Translations under genes and position numbers: made by a program
Notes under the pieces: model-generated
The model's input: the letters and a program-made list of their open reading frames with translations, nothing else
What the model was told of the DNA's origin: nothing
The model's database searches: none
From: Roseateles sp. YR242
GTDB lineage: Bacteria; Pseudomonadota; Gammaproteobacteria; Burkholderiales; Burkholderiaceae_C
Assembly: GCF_900109745.1 (NCBI RefSeq)
Contig: NZ_FOAV01000016.1
Location: 58,094-122,093 of the forward strand
Direction of reading: 5' to 3'
Length of the DNA stretch: 64,000 nucleotides
Part shown: positions 16,171 through 25,564 of the stretch, one piece after another
How positions within the stretch are numbered: the stretch's first letter is position 1
How the letters are laid out: each line of letters begins with the position of its first letter

Positions 16171-17013
16171 GTGTCAGACCGCCTTGCCGTTCTCCCGCAG
16201 TACCTGATGCCCAAGCTGTTGCTGACCCGCATGGCTGGCCGGCTGGCAGGCGCGGAACTGGGCGGCTTCACCACCTGGACCATCCAGCGCTTCATCAGGA
16301 AGTACGGGGTGAACATGGCCGAGGCGGCGGAATCCGACCCGACCGTCTATCCGACCTTCAATGAATTCTTCACCCGGGCGCTCAAGCCGGGCGCCCGCCC
16401 GCTGGCGGATGCGCCGCTGATCTGCCCCGTGGATGGCGCCATCAGCCAGTTCGGGCCGGTGCACGCCGAGCAGATCCTGCAGGCCAAGGGGCACCACTAT
16501 TCGGTGACCTCGCTGGTGGGCGGCGACCAGCAACTGGCAGCCCGCTTCCGGGACGGCCATTTCGCCACCATCTACCTCAGCCCGCGTGATTACCACCGCA
16601 TCCACATGCCCTGCGCAGGCCGGCTGGTGCGCATGATCCATGTGCCGGGCGACCTGTTCTCGGTGAACCCGACCACCGCCCGGGGGGTCCCTGGCCTGTT
16701 CGCCCGCAATGAGCGGGTGGTCTGCCTGTTCGAGGGTCCGCAGGGGCCCTGGATCATGGTGCTGGTGGGCGCCACCATCGTGGGGTCCATGGCCACCGTC
16801 TGGCACGGCGTGGTCAACCCCCCCCGCCCCGGTCGCATCCGCACCTGGCATTACGAGGAAGAGCGTTTCAGCTACGCGCAAGGCGACGAAATGGGCCGCT
16901 TCCTTCTCGGCTCCACCGTTGTGATGCTCTTCCCCAAGGAACAGCCCATGGCCTTCAACCCGAGCTGGGTCCCCGGCGGCGCGGTCCGTCTTGGCGACGT
17001 CATGGCCACCTGA
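16171..17013 (+). CDS. psd: phosphatidylserine decarboxylase proenzyme
   Basis: Product of 280 residues. It decarboxylates phosphatidylserine to phosphatidylethanolamine at the inner membrane. The self-cleavage motif is LGSTVV near residue 247; cleavage before the Ser gives the pyruvoyl alpha chain. Other family features are YPTFNEFFTRALKPGARPL, CPVDGAISQFG, YLSPRDYHRIHMPC and VNPTTARGVPGLFARNERV. GTG 16171 gives an N-terminus SDRLAVLPQYLMPK that aligns with E. coli Psd; the longer frame from GTG 16144 adds nine residues with no counterpart. It is followed by trpS at 47 bp. Confidence 0.95.
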   Translation: MSDRLAVLPQYLMPKLLLTRMAGRLAGAELGGFTTWTIQRFIRKYGVNMAEAAESDPTVYPTFNEFFTRALKPGARPLADAPLICPVDGAISQFGPVHAEQILQAKGHHYSVTSLVGGDQQLAARFRDGHFATIYLSPRDYHRIHMPCAGRLVRMIHVPGDLFSVNPTTARGVPGLFARNERVVCLFEGPQGPWIMVLVGATIVGSMATVWHGVVNPPRPGRIRTWHYEEERFSYAQGDEMGRFLLGSTVVMLFPKEQPMAFNPSWVPGGAVRLGDVMAT

Positions 17014-17059
17014 TCAGCGAGAATGGGGGTCTTTCCCAGCGTTCCGACCGAAGGCCCCC

Positions 17060-18379
17060 ATGTCCCTGCGTGTCCTGACCGGCATCACCACCACCGGCAC
17101 CCTGCATCTCGGCAACTATGTCGGCGCCGTGCGCCGCGCCATTGCGGCCAGCCGTGAGCCCGGTGCCGAGAGCTTCTTCTTCATGGCGGACTACCACGCG
17201 CTGATCAAGTGCGACGAGCCCGACCGCATCGAAGCCTCCCGCCTGCAGATCGCCGCCACCTGGCTGGCCGCCGGCCTGGACACCAGCCGCGTCGTGTTCT
17301 ACCGCCAGAGCGACATCCCCGAGATCCCCGAACTGACCTGGCTGCTGACCTGCGTGACCTCCAAAGGCCAGATGAACCGGGCCCATGCCTACAAGGCCTC
17401 GGTGGATGCCAACGTGGCTGCGGGTGAAGATCCGGACGCCGGCATCACCATGGGCCTGTACAGCTATCCCATCCTGATGGCGGCGGACATCCTGCTGTTC
17501 AACGCCCATCGTGTGCCCGTGGGCAAGGACCAGGCGCAGCACATCGAGATGGCACGGGACGTGGCCCAGCGGTTCAACCACACCTTCGGCAAGGGGCAGG
17601 AATTCTTTGTCCTGCCCGAAGCCAGCATCGACCAGGAGATGGAGCTGCTGCCGGGGCTGGACGGCCGCAAGATGTCCAAGAGCTATGACAACGTCATTCC
17701 GCTCTTCGAAGGCGGTGCCAAGGCGCTGCGCGAGGCCATCGCCCGCATCGTCACCGACTCGCGCCTGCCCGGCGAGCCCAAGGAGACCGAGGGCTCCCAC
17801 CTGGTGCAGATCTACGACGCCTTCGCCACACCGGCGCAGCGCAAGGCCTTCCGCGAAGCGCTGCACGCCGGCCTCGCGTGGGGCGAGGCCAAGCAGCAGC
17901 TGTTCGACGTGATCGATGCCGAGATCGGCCCGATGCGCGCCCGCTACGACGAACTGATGGCGCACCCCGAGCGCATCGAGCAGATCCTGATGGAAGGCGC
18001 GGCCAAGGCCCGTACCCTCGCCGGCCCGCTGCTGCAGCGCTGCCGCGAGGCCGTGGGCTTGCGCCGCTTCCAGATGCTGGCTGCGCCGGTGGTCACGGCC
18101 GCCAAGGCCAAGACGCAGGTGCCGGGCTTCAAGCAATACCGCGAGGCAGACGGCCAGTTCTACTTCAAGCTGCTGGCCGCCGACGGCACGCTGCTGCTGC
18201 AGAGCCAGGGTCTGGCTTCGGGCAAGGACGCCGGGCAGTGGGTCTCGCGCCTCAAGCGTGAAGGCCAGGGGGCGCTCGCCGAGGCCCCCGTGGTACGCGA
18301 GGCGGACGAAGCCACGCTGACCGCGGCGCTGGATGCGCTGGTCACCGCAGAGCAGGAAGCGGCCGCCCAGAAGGGCTGA
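17060..18379 (+). CDS. trpS: tryptophanyl-tRNA synthetase
   Basis: Product of 439 residues that charges tRNA-Trp. The class I HIGH motif is represented by TGTLHLGNYVGA near the N-terminus and KMSKS by GRKMSKSYDNVIPLF near residue 210. Residues beyond about 350 form a C-terminal extension (PGFKQYREADGQFYFKLLAA and following) that is absent from the 334-residue E. coli enzyme but usual in Burkholderiales. ATG 17060 is used; upstream in-frame sequence overlaps psd and lacks conservation features. Confidence 0.95.
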   Translation: MSLRVLTGITTTGTLHLGNYVGAVRRAIAASREPGAESFFFMADYHALIKCDEPDRIEASRLQIAATWLAAGLDTSRVVFYRQSDIPEIPELTWLLTCVTSKGQMNRAHAYKASVDANVAAGEDPDAGITMGLYSYPILMAADILLFNAHRVPVGKDQAQHIEMARDVAQRFNHTFGKGQEFFVLPEASIDQEMELLPGLDGRKMSKSYDNVIPLFEGGAKALREAIARIVTDSRLPGEPKETEGSHLVQIYDAFATPAQRKAFREALHAGLAWGEAKQQLFDVIDAEIGPMRARYDELMAHPERIEQILMEGAAKARTLAGPLLQRCREAVGLRRFQMLAAPVVTAAKAKTQVPGFKQYREADGQFYFKLLAADGTLLLQSQGLASGKDAGQWVSRLKREGQGALAEAPVVREADEATLTAALDALVTAEQEAAAQKG

Positions 18380-18521
18380 GTGCGGCGAGCGCAGCGGTTC
18401 ATCGAGAACTCGATCACGGTCGATCGTCCTGCCTGTGTCCGCGCGAGGGCGGCCCGTCGTAGTCTCCTGAATCATCGTCCGGACGTGCATGCGTCCGCGA
18501 GAACAACAGGAGACCCGATCG

Positions 18522-20240
18522 ATGTCCGTGCCGCGCCTTTCGTCCGACGCCCTGGCCCTGCAGCGCCTCTACCACTGGGAGGACGAAGCGCCGGACCGCC
18601 TGACCCTGCGCCAGCCCATGGGTGGCGCCGAGCTCAAGGACTTCACCTGGCGTGAAGTGGCGGACCAGACGCGCCGCATGGCGGCCTATCTCAAGACCCT
18701 GGGTCTGGAGCAGGGCTGGGCGCCGGGCTCACGCATCGCCATCCTCTCCAAGAACTGCGCCTGGTGGCTGATGAGCGACCTGGCCATCTGGATGGCGGGT
18801 TATGTCTCGGTGCCGCTGTACCCCACACTGACGCCCGAGACCGTCAACCAGATCCTGACCCACAGCGAGGCCCGGCTGTTGTTCGTGGGCAAGCTCGATG
18901 GCTGGGAGGGCATGAAGCCCGGCATCCCGGCCGGGCTGCCCTGCGTGAGCTATCCCGTGTCGCCGGAAGACGCCCAGGACCATTACGACACCTGGGACGC
19001 GATCTGCTGGGACACCCCGCCGCTGCGTGGCCGCCCGGCCCGCACTGCCGATGAACTCTGCACCATCATCTATACCTCCGGCACCACCGGCCAGCCCAAG
19101 GGCGTGATGCACAGCTTCGGCAACTTCGCCTGGGCCATCCACTCCGGCCTGCGCCGGGTGAACCTGAATGGCGAGGACCGCATGCTGTCCTACCTGCCGC
19201 TGGCCCATGTGGTGGAGCGGGTGCTGGTGGAACATGGCTGGCTGCGCACCGGCATGACGATCTACTTCGCGGAAAGCGTGGAGACCTTCGCGGCTGACCT
19301 GCGTCGCGCCCGCCCCACCGTGTTCTTCTCGGTGCCGCGCCTGTGGACCAAGTTCCAGCAGGGCGTGTGGGCCCGGCTGCCGCAGGGCAAGCTGGAATTG
19401 CTGCTCAAGCTGCCTTTCATCGGCAACCTGGTGCGCCGCAAGGTGCTCACCGCCTTGGGCCTGGACCAGTGCCGCCTGGCCGCCGGGGGGGCCGCACCGA
19501 TGCCGGTGGCGATGCTGCGCTGGTATCGCGCGCTGGGCCTGCCTATCAACGAGGGCTACGGCATGACGGAGAACCTGGCCGTTTCCCACATCACTGTGCC
19601 GGGCGAAGACCAGACGGGCACGGTGGGTCCGTCCTACGATGGCGTGCAGACGCGCCTGGACCCCATCACTGGTGAGCTGCAGATGAAGAGCCCCGCACTG
19701 ATGCTGGGTTATTACAAGCAGCCCGAGCTGACCGCCGAAACGATCACTGCCGACGGCTGGCTGCACACCGGCGACAAGGGCGACATCCTGACCAAGGGCG
19801 CGGTGTCTGGTTGCGTGCGCATCACGGGCCGGGTGAAGGACCTGTTCAAGACCAGCAAGGGCAAGTACGTTTCACCCGCGCCGATCGAAGACCGCCTCGG
19901 TGCCCATCCGGTGCTGGAGGCCTGCGCCGTGGCCGGTGCCGGGCTGTCCCAGCCTGTGGGCATCGCGATGCTGTCCGCCGAGGCCATCAACCAGGTGGCC
20001 ACCGCTGGCGGCCGCGAAGCGCTGCTGGCCGGCCTGGCCTCGCACCTGGCTGCGGTGAATGCCAAGCTCGACCCGCATGAGCAGCTGGACACCCTGGTGG
20101 TGGTGACCACCCCGTGGACGGTGGACAACGGCATGATCACCCCCACCTTCAAGGTGCGCCGCCCCAAGCTGGAGGAGGTCTACGGCCCGAAGCTGGAAGG
20201 CTGGGTCGCACAACGCCGCAAGGTCTTGCTGGCCGAGTGA
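18522..20240 (+). CDS. AMP-dependent (long-chain) acyl-CoA synthetase
   Basis: Product of 572 residues of the ANL superfamily, activating a carboxylic acid, probably a long-chain fatty acid, to its CoA thioester via an acyl-adenylate. The P-loop is IIYTSGTTGQPKGVMHS; A5 is NEGYGMTEN; the A7-A8 region reads WLHTGDKGDI and GRVKDLFKTSKGKYVSP. Its shape (no signal, GYGMTEN, KTSKGKYVSPAPIE) resembles the FadD15-like long-chain group found in actinobacteria and proteobacteria. ATG 18522 follows ACAGGAGA, a good ribosome-binding site. It stands 142 bp after trpS. Chain-length preference cannot be read from sequence. Confidence 0.88.
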   Translation: MSVPRLSSDALALQRLYHWEDEAPDRLTLRQPMGGAELKDFTWREVADQTRRMAAYLKTLGLEQGWAPGSRIAILSKNCAWWLMSDLAIWMAGYVSVPLYPTLTPETVNQILTHSEARLLFVGKLDGWEGMKPGIPAGLPCVSYPVSPEDAQDHYDTWDAICWDTPPLRGRPARTADELCTIIYTSGTTGQPKGVMHSFGNFAWAIHSGLRRVNLNGEDRMLSYLPLAHVVERVLVEHGWLRTGMTIYFAESVETFAADLRRARPTVFFSVPRLWTKFQQGVWARLPQGKLELLLKLPFIGNLVRRKVLTALGLDQCRLAAGGAAPMPVAMLRWYRALGLPINEGYGMTENLAVSHITVPGEDQTGTVGPSYDGVQTRLDPITGELQMKSPALMLGYYKQPELTAETITADGWLHTGDKGDILTKGAVSGCVRITGRVKDLFKTSKGKYVSPAPIEDRLGAHPVLEACAVAGAGLSQPVGIAMLSAEAINQVATAGGREALLAGLASHLAAVNAKLDPHEQLDTLVVVTTPWTVDNGMITPTFKVRRPKLEEVYGPKLEGWVAQRRKVLLAE

Positions 20241-20264
20241 GCGGGCGTGCCGCATGATGGCGGC

Positions 20265-20645
20265 ATGAAGCGAGGTTCCCTCAAGCGCTGGGCCGCCCTG
20301 CTCAAGGGCGAGTTGCTCACCGTGTTCTATGCCGCCAGGGACCGTGAGGCCCCCTGGCCGGCCCGCCTGCTGGCGCTGGCGGTGGCCGCCTATGCGCTCA
20401 GCCCCATTGACCTGATTCCCGACTTCATCCCCGTCATCGGCTGGCTGGATGACCTGCTGCTGGTGCCGCTGGGGTTCTGGCTGGTGCTGCGCCTGATGCC
20501 GCCGCCGGTCATCGCCCGGGCGAGGCAACGCGCAGCGCTGCAACGGGAGCGGTTGCCGCGCAGCCTGCGCATGGCGGCGGCCATCATGGTGGCGTGGGTG
20601 TTGCTGGTGGTGGTGTTGGCCGTGTGGTGGTTCCGGTCGCCGTAA
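20265..20645 (+). CDS. DUF1232 / YkvA-family small membrane protein
   Basis: Product of 126 residues. The DUF1232 motif [21 protein letters not shown] is clear in its core ([18 protein letters not shown]). There are two or three hydrophobic segments, with a C-terminal helix ending in [12 protein letters not shown]. The family is widespread in bacteria but its function is unknown. It starts 24 bp after the acyl-CoA synthetase on the same strand, so it is probably co-transcribed, and converges with the LysR gene 12 bp away. Confidence 0.9.
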   Translation: MKRGSLKRWAALLKGELLTVFYAARDREAPWPARLLALAVAAYALSPIDLIPDFIPVIGWLDDLLLVPLGFWLVLRLMPPPVIARARQRAALQRERLPRSLRMAAAIMVAWVLLVVVLAVWWFRSP

Positions 20646-20657
20646 GGCGGGCTGGCT

Positions 20658-21572
20658 TCAGCTCACGCCCAGGCCGCGCTTGTGCAGGGTTTCGGCCACC
20701 CATTCGATGAACACCCGCATCCGTGCGGAGACATACCGGTTCGGTGAATAGACCACGTAGATGGGGACGGCGGGCGCTTGCCAGTCCTCGAAGAGGGGCA
20801 CGAGTTCGCCATTGGCCAGGTGTTGTTCCACCGCGTAGGCGGCCACCTGCACGACACCCAGGCCGGCCAGCCCGGCGGCCACATAGGCATTGCTGTCGTT
20901 GACGTCCAGCCGCCGTCGGCCCTGGATCTCCAGCTTGGTGTCGTTGCGCCAGAAGGAGAACGGGAACACCCGGCCGGTGCGGGAGGAGAAGTAACCGACC
21001 GACAGGTGCGGTTCCCGGTCCAGGTCTTCCGGATGGGCAGGCCGCCCGTATTGGGCGAGATAGCCTGGCGAGGCGCAGACGCAGAAGCGGATCTCGCCCA
21101 CCCGCCGGGCCACGAAGCCCGGATCGTCGATCTTGCCGACCCGCAGCACGCAGTCCACGTTGTCCACCAGCAGGTCGATGGCGCGGTCGCTCACACCCAG
21201 GGCGATCTCGATGTCCGGGTAACGGGCGTGGAAATCCCCCATGGCGGGGATGAGCACCTTGGAGCCTGTGAGCGTGGTCACGTCCACCCGCAGGCGGCCG
21301 CGGGGGCGGCTGTTGTCGTGCAGCATGCCCTGGTCGATGGCTTCCAGCTCGCTGAGCAAGGCGACGGTGCGTTCGTAATAGGCGGCGCCGTCCTGGGTCA
21401 CGGTCACTTTGCGGGTGGTGCGGGTGAGCAGTTGCACCCGCAGGCGCGCTTCCAGGGCCTGCACCAGCCGTGTCAGGCTGGCCTTGGGGAGGTCCATGGA
21501 ATCTGCGGCCTTGGTGAAGCTGCCGGTTTCCACCACCCGGGCAAATGCCCGCATTTGCACAATCCGGTCCAT
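20658..21572 (-). CDS. LysR-family transcriptional regulator
   Basis: Product of 304 residues. The N-terminal winged helix-turn-helix reads MRAFARVVETGSFTKAADSM and DLPKASLTRLVQALEARLRV, typical of LTTR proteins, followed by RTTRKVTVTQDGAAYYERTV. The co-inducer domain covers about residues 90-295. It belongs by appearance to the large CrgA-like group with the PRGRLRVD opening. There is no divergently transcribed neighbour close by; the DUF4148 gene lies upstream on the same strand 221 bp away. Target and inducer unknown. Confidence 0.9.
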   Translation of the reverse strand: MDRIVQMRAFARVVETGSFTKAADSMDLPKASLTRLVQALEARLRVQLLTRTTRKVTVTQDGAAYYERTVALLSELEAIDQGMLHDNSRPRGRLRVDVTTLTGSKVLIPAMGDFHARYPDIEIALGVSDRAIDLLVDNVDCVLRVGKIDDPGFVARRVGEIRFCVCASPGYLAQYGRPAHPEDLDREPHLSVGYFSSRTGRVFPFSFWRNDTKLEIQGRRRLDVNDSNAYVAAGLAGLGVVQVAAYAVEQHLANGELVPLFEDWQAPAVPIYVVYSPNRYVSARMRVFIEWVAETLHKRGLGVS

Positions 21573-21793
21573 CGCACGCCTTTTGGTATTCCGCCCAATA
21601 TCGGGCGGAGGACGCGCGGATTTTCAATAATGATCCGCCAATCGTCCATTCGGGTCAGTTCCGGGCGATTTTCGGATATTCACGGCAGCAAGCAATATCC
21701 CCGTGGCCTGCCCACAAGCAAAACCCTCCGGAAGAGATTTCTCTCTCCCGAAGGGCTGATGGCTTTCACGAAAAGCGACTGAGGGGCCAACAA

Positions 21794-22120
21794 TTACCGG
21801 CCAGCGACAGCGGTGATCTTGCTGGCGTCGCCACCGAAGCGCTTCACCAGCGTGGCGTAATAGGGCGATTGACGCAGCTGGGTGTACTTGGCCTGGGCCT
21901 GTTCACGGCGGGCCACGTCGTAGCCATAGGATTCGGACTGCTCCACAGCGGCCAGGCCCGATTCACGGTAGATCTGCAGGTCGGCCAGCACTTCGGCACG
22001 GCTCACCTGGCTGGGGGTGTTCACCGGTTGCAGATGCGGGTTGTCGTTGGCCATCGCGTTGCCGGCCACAGCGGCCACGGAAGCGAACAGGACGGAAGCA
22101 ATGATGTTCTTGGCGGTCAT
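21794..22120 (-). CDS. DUF4148 small secreted protein
   Basis: Product of 108 residues with a cleavable signal peptide ending in ANA-MAN (about residue 24). The mature part has SRAEVLADLQIYRESGLAA followed by an alternating charged stretch, the DUF4148 pattern abundant in Burkholderiales, where many paralogues exist and function is unknown. AAAGGA lies eight bases before ATG 22120, fixing the start. Confidence 0.88.
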   Translation of the reverse strand: MTAKNIIASVLFASVAAVAGNAMANDNPHLQPVNTPSQVSRAEVLADLQIYRESGLAAVEQSESYGYDVARREQAQAKYTQLRQSPYYATLVKRFGGDASKITAVAGR

Positions 22121-22452
22121 GATGATTCCTTTCGAATTCAGCCTCAGGGCCTCAGCGACCTTTTCAGGTGGCCTTTGCGGAGGGGCTTCAGGTGTTTCGA
22201 CGTTTCGGAATTGATTTGTCGATGGCGTAACGATAGAGGATTAGGGTTCCCCCTTAAATCCGTCCCCACGCAACACACCGTTGAATGATTTGGAACAATG
22301 CGTCCGATTCGGCCGCCTGACGATCAAGGCGGCGCGAATCGCACGGATGGGCCGGTTTGGGGCGCCCGATTCCGCCCGCCCGTGCGCGCAGCGTTCGCCA
22401 CCGGCCGCCGGCCGTCAGCAGCTTTTAGGCTGTACGAGTAGGCTTGCCGCCC
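22121..22452. other. intergenic region between divergent genes
   Basis: About 330 bp lies between the DUF4148 and MHS-transporter starts and should hold both promoters. AT content is higher near 22200-22290. I saw no coding gene, hairpin terminator or clear operator. Confidence 0.5.
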
Positions 22453-23790
22453 ATGACCGCCTATAACAACACCCCCAATACCCTGGCGTCCGGACGGAGC
22501 ACCGGGCACTACACGCCGCACGAGAAACGCAACCGCATCCTGGCGATCGTGGGTGCGTCCTCCGGCAACCTGGTCGAGTGGTTCGACTTCTACGTCTACG
22601 CCTTCACCTCGATCTACTTCGCACACGCCTTCTTCCCCAAGGGCGATCCGATCGTGCAGCAGCTCAGCAGCGCGGCCGTCTTCGCGCTGGGCTTCCTGAT
22701 GCGACCGATCGGTGGCTGGCTGTTTGGCCGTATTGCCGACCGGAAGGGCCGCAAGACCGCGATGATGATCTCGGTGCTGATGATGTGTGGCGGCTCGCTG
22801 ACCATCGCGCTGATGCCCACCTACGAGACCATCGGTGTGATGGCACCCGCCCTGCTGCTGCTGGCCCGGCTCTTCCAGGGCCTGTCGGTCGGCGGTGAAT
22901 ATGGCACCAGCGCCACCTACATGAGCGAAGTGGCGCTGCGTGGCCAGCGCGGCTTCTACGCGTCCTTCCAGTACGTCACCCTCATCGGCGGGCAACTGCT
23001 GGCCGTGCTGGTGGTGGCCCTGCTGGAGCAGACCCTCACCGATGCGCAACTGCACGAGTGGGGCTGGCGCATTCCCTTCATCGCGGGCGCCCTGACCGCC
23101 GTGGTGGCCTTCTACCTGCGCCGTTCGCTCAACGAGACCGCCAAGGCCGAACAGCTGCAGAGCAAGGAATCGGGCTCCATGCGTGAGCTGTTCAAGCATC
23201 ACGGCAAGGCTTTCCTGATCGTGCTGGGCTTCACGGCGGGCGGCTCGCTGGCGTTCTACACCTACACCACCTACATGCAGAAGTATCTGGTGCTGAGTGT
23301 GGGCATGGACAAGAAGACCGCCAGCACGGTGATGACCGCCGCGCTGTTTGTCTACATGTGCATGCAGCCGCTCTTCGGCGCCCTGTCGGACCGCATTGGC
23401 CGTCGTACCTCGATGCTGCTGTTCGGCCTGCTGGGCATGCTGGCCACCTGGCCCATCCTCACTGCGCTGAAGACGGTAAGCAGCCCCTACGCGGCCTTTG
23501 GTTTGATCATCGCGGCGATGGCCATCGTGAGCCTGTACACCTCCATCGGCGGCCTGATCAAGGCGGAGATGTTCCCGCCCCACATCCGTGCGCTGGGCGT
23601 GGGCCTGTCCTATGCCATCGGCAACGCCATCTTCGGCGGCTCCGCCGAGGCTGCCGCGCTCTACCTCAAGACCATCAACCACGAGAGCCTGTTCTACATC
23701 TACGTCTCGGTGATGTGCGGCTTCGCCTTCCTGGTCTGCTGGCTGATGCCCGACCTGCGCAAGACCGGTTATCTGAACGAAGAGCACTGA
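22453..23790 (+). CDS. MFS transporter, metabolite:H+ symporter (MHS) family
   Basis: Product of 445 residues with twelve predicted membrane segments. [18 protein letters not shown] is the hallmark of the MHS branch (KgtP, ShiA, ProP relatives), and [14 protein letters not shown] is the loop 2-3 MFS motif. [17 protein letters not shown] in TM4-5 is also typical. Such proteins import alpha-ketoglutarate, citrate, shikimate, proline/betaine or similar with protons; the sequence is closest in style to the alpha-ketoglutarate group but the substrate is not certain. ATG 22453 is preferred to the TTG nine bases upstream. Confidence 0.9.
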   Translation: MTAYNNTPNTLASGRSTGHYTPHEKRNRILAIVGASSGNLVEWFDFYVYAFTSIYFAHAFFPKGDPIVQQLSSAAVFALGFLMRPIGGWLFGRIADRKGRKTAMMISVLMMCGGSLTIALMPTYETIGVMAPALLLLARLFQGLSVGGEYGTSATYMSEVALRGQRGFYASFQYVTLIGGQLLAVLVVALLEQTLTDAQLHEWGWRIPFIAGALTAVVAFYLRRSLNETAKAEQLQSKESGSMRELFKHHGKAFLIVLGFTAGGSLAFYTYTTYMQKYLVLSVGMDKKTASTVMTAALFVYMCMQPLFGALSDRIGRRTSMLLFGLLGMLATWPILTALKTVSSPYAAFGLIIAAMAIVSLYTSIGGLIKAEMFPPHIRALGVGLSYAIGNAIFGGSAEAAALYLKTINHESLFYIYVSVMCGFAFLVCWLMPDLRKTGYLNEEH

Positions 23791-23850
23791 TCGGCCCTGC
23801 TCATCACCGGCCCTGCTCATGGCCGGTCCTGCTCATGGCCGGTCCTGCAT
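23791..23850. repeat. short degenerate tandem repeat at the end of the SulP gene
   Basis: Four imperfect copies of a 15-16-bp unit (GGCCCTGCTCAT / GGCCGGTCCTGCTCAT) lie between the MFS stop and the converging SulP stop; the last copies encode the SulP tail MQDRP. The SulP stop codon (23833-23835) lies inside a repeat, so copy loss or gain would alter its C-terminus. Confidence 0.75.
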
Positions 23851-25488
23851 CCCCTGGTGATGGCTCAGGAAGAGCTTGCCGCGGAACCAATGGTCCCACC
23901 CGCCTGCCTTCAGGCGGTCTATGACCGGCCCCTTCACTTCGCTGAGATCCAGGCGCCGGCCCTGACGGGCCAGCGCGTCATGCAGCTCCTTCAGCGCGCT
24001 CAGGCCGCTGAAATCGATGCTGTTGACCGGAGACATCTGCAGCAGCACCCGCTGGGTGGACGGGTGGGTGTCCAGGTGGGCCTGGACCACGTCCGCCAGG
24101 CTGCGGCCATTGAGAAAGAGCAGGCTTTCGTCGATGCGCAGGCCCAGCACTTCGGGGTCCAGCTCCACCTGGTAGCGCTCGACGTTGCGGTAGTGCTCGG
24201 TGCCGGCAATGCGCCCGATCAGCGCCACATGGGGGCGCGCGCTGCGCTTGAGCAGCAGGGCGATGGCTGCCAGCACACCCAGCCCCAGCGCGGCCGTGAT
24301 GCTCACCCCCAGCACCAGCAGCGTCACCGCCATCATCAGCAGCGCTTCCGCGCGGTCATAACGCCAGGCTTCCCGGTAGGGCTGCAAGGTCAGGCCGGAC
24401 AGCACCGCCACGATGATGCTGGCCGCCAGCACGGGCTTGGGGCACCAGGCCAGGACGGGTGACAAGGTCAGCAAAGCCACCCCCATCAGCGCCGCGACGA
24501 AGACACCGGTCATGCGGGAACGGCTGCCGGCGTCGCTCATCAACACGCTGCGGGAGAAGCTGGCGGCGGCGGGCATGCCGCCCGTGAGTGCCGCCGCGAT
24601 GTTGGCGCCGGCCAGGCCCATCAGTTCGCGGCGCGGGAACACGCGTTGACCCACGCGCCGAGCCAGGGATTCAGCCACGGCAAGGCTGGAGACGTAGCCC
24701 AGCAGCGCAATCAAGGCGGCCCCCGGCAGCAGCGCGGCCCAGAGGTCGGCATCCAGGCGGGGCACGGTCAGGCCCAGCGCCAGCGGAGGCAGCGTACCTA
24801 CGCGGGCCAACCCGACCGGATCCAGCCCCCAGCCAAAGGCCACGCCCGCCAGCAACACGGCCAGCGGCGCCATCCGCGACGGCAGGCGCTTGGGCAGGCG
24901 CCGCACGAGGACCAGCGCCACCAGTGCGATCACACCAAAGGCTGCGCTGACGGCATGCCCGTCAAAGCCATGGGCCTGGGCGGAGGTCCACAACTCCGGG
25001 AGCGTGGCACCGGCCGCCTTGGCACCCAGCAGAACGGGCAACTGGCTGGCTGCAATGGCCAGCGTGGCGCCTGTCTCGAAGCCATGCAGCACCGGCACGG
25101 ACAGCAAGGCGGCCAGCGCGTCCAGCCGCAGCAGTGCTGCCGCACCGAGCAACAGCCCGACCTCGGCCGCCAGCACCAGGGCCGCTTCGCTCGGGCTCAC
25201 GCCAGCGGGCGCCAGCTGCAGGGTCTGCAGGATCATCAGTGCCAGCACCGCCACCGGGCCGACGTTCAGGAACGGGCTGGAGCCCAACGCCGCATACAGC
25301 AGCGGGGGCAGCAGGCTGGCGTACAGGCCCACCTGCGGCGGGAGGCCGGCCAGCATGGCGTAGGCCAGGCTTTGCGGAATCAGCAGCACGCTGACGACCA
25401 GCGCAGCGACCAGGTCGTCCTTCAGGCATGCCTGGACGTAGTGGCGCACACGCTGACGCAAGGGGAGCCGAAGGTCGATCAGGGGCAT
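23833..25488 (-). CDS. SulP-family anion transporter with STAS domain
   Basis: Product of 551 residues. The membrane domain has 10-14 helices and shows the SulP signature (LLIPQSLAYAMLAGLPPQVG) and GLAGANIAAALTGGMPAAAS. A cytoplasmic STAS domain covers about 430-545 with LFLNGRSLADVVQAHLDT and VNSIDFSGLSALKELHDAL; the NSIDFSG segment is the anti-sigma-antagonist-like phosphorylation loop. SulP proteins carry sulfate, bicarbonate, or dicarboxylates with Na+ or H+; nothing nearby fixes which. It lies 77 bp downstream of two GGDEF genes on the same strand and converges with the MHS transporter. Confidence 0.9.
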   Translation of the reverse strand: MPLIDLRLPLRQRVRHYVQACLKDDLVAALVVSVLLIPQSLAYAMLAGLPPQVGLYASLLPPLLYAALGSSPFLNVGPVAVLALMILQTLQLAPAGVSPSEAALVLAAEVGLLLGAAALLRLDALAALLSVPVLHGFETGATLAIAASQLPVLLGAKAAGATLPELWTSAQAHGFDGHAVSAAFGVIALVALVLVRRLPKRLPSRMAPLAVLLAGVAFGWGLDPVGLARVGTLPPLALGLTVPRLDADLWAALLPGAALIALLGYVSSLAVAESLARRVGQRVFPRRELMGLAGANIAAALTGGMPAAASFSRSVLMSDAGSRSRMTGVFVAALMGVALLTLSPVLAWCPKPVLAASIIVAVLSGLTLQPYREAWRYDRAEALLMMAVTLLVLGVSITAALGLGVLAAIALLLKRSARPHVALIGRIAGTEHYRNVERYQVELDPEVLGLRIDESLLFLNGRSLADVVQAHLDTHPSTQRVLLQMSPVNSIDFSGLSALKELHDALARQGRRLDLSEVKGPVIDRLKAGGWDHWFRGKLFLSHHQGMQDRP

Positions 25489-25564
25489 GGCAACGGCGCA
25501 ACGGCCATCTGGAGGCGGCGCGCGGCAGTATAGGTGGCGGGGCTGGCCGGTGCCCGCCCGGGCA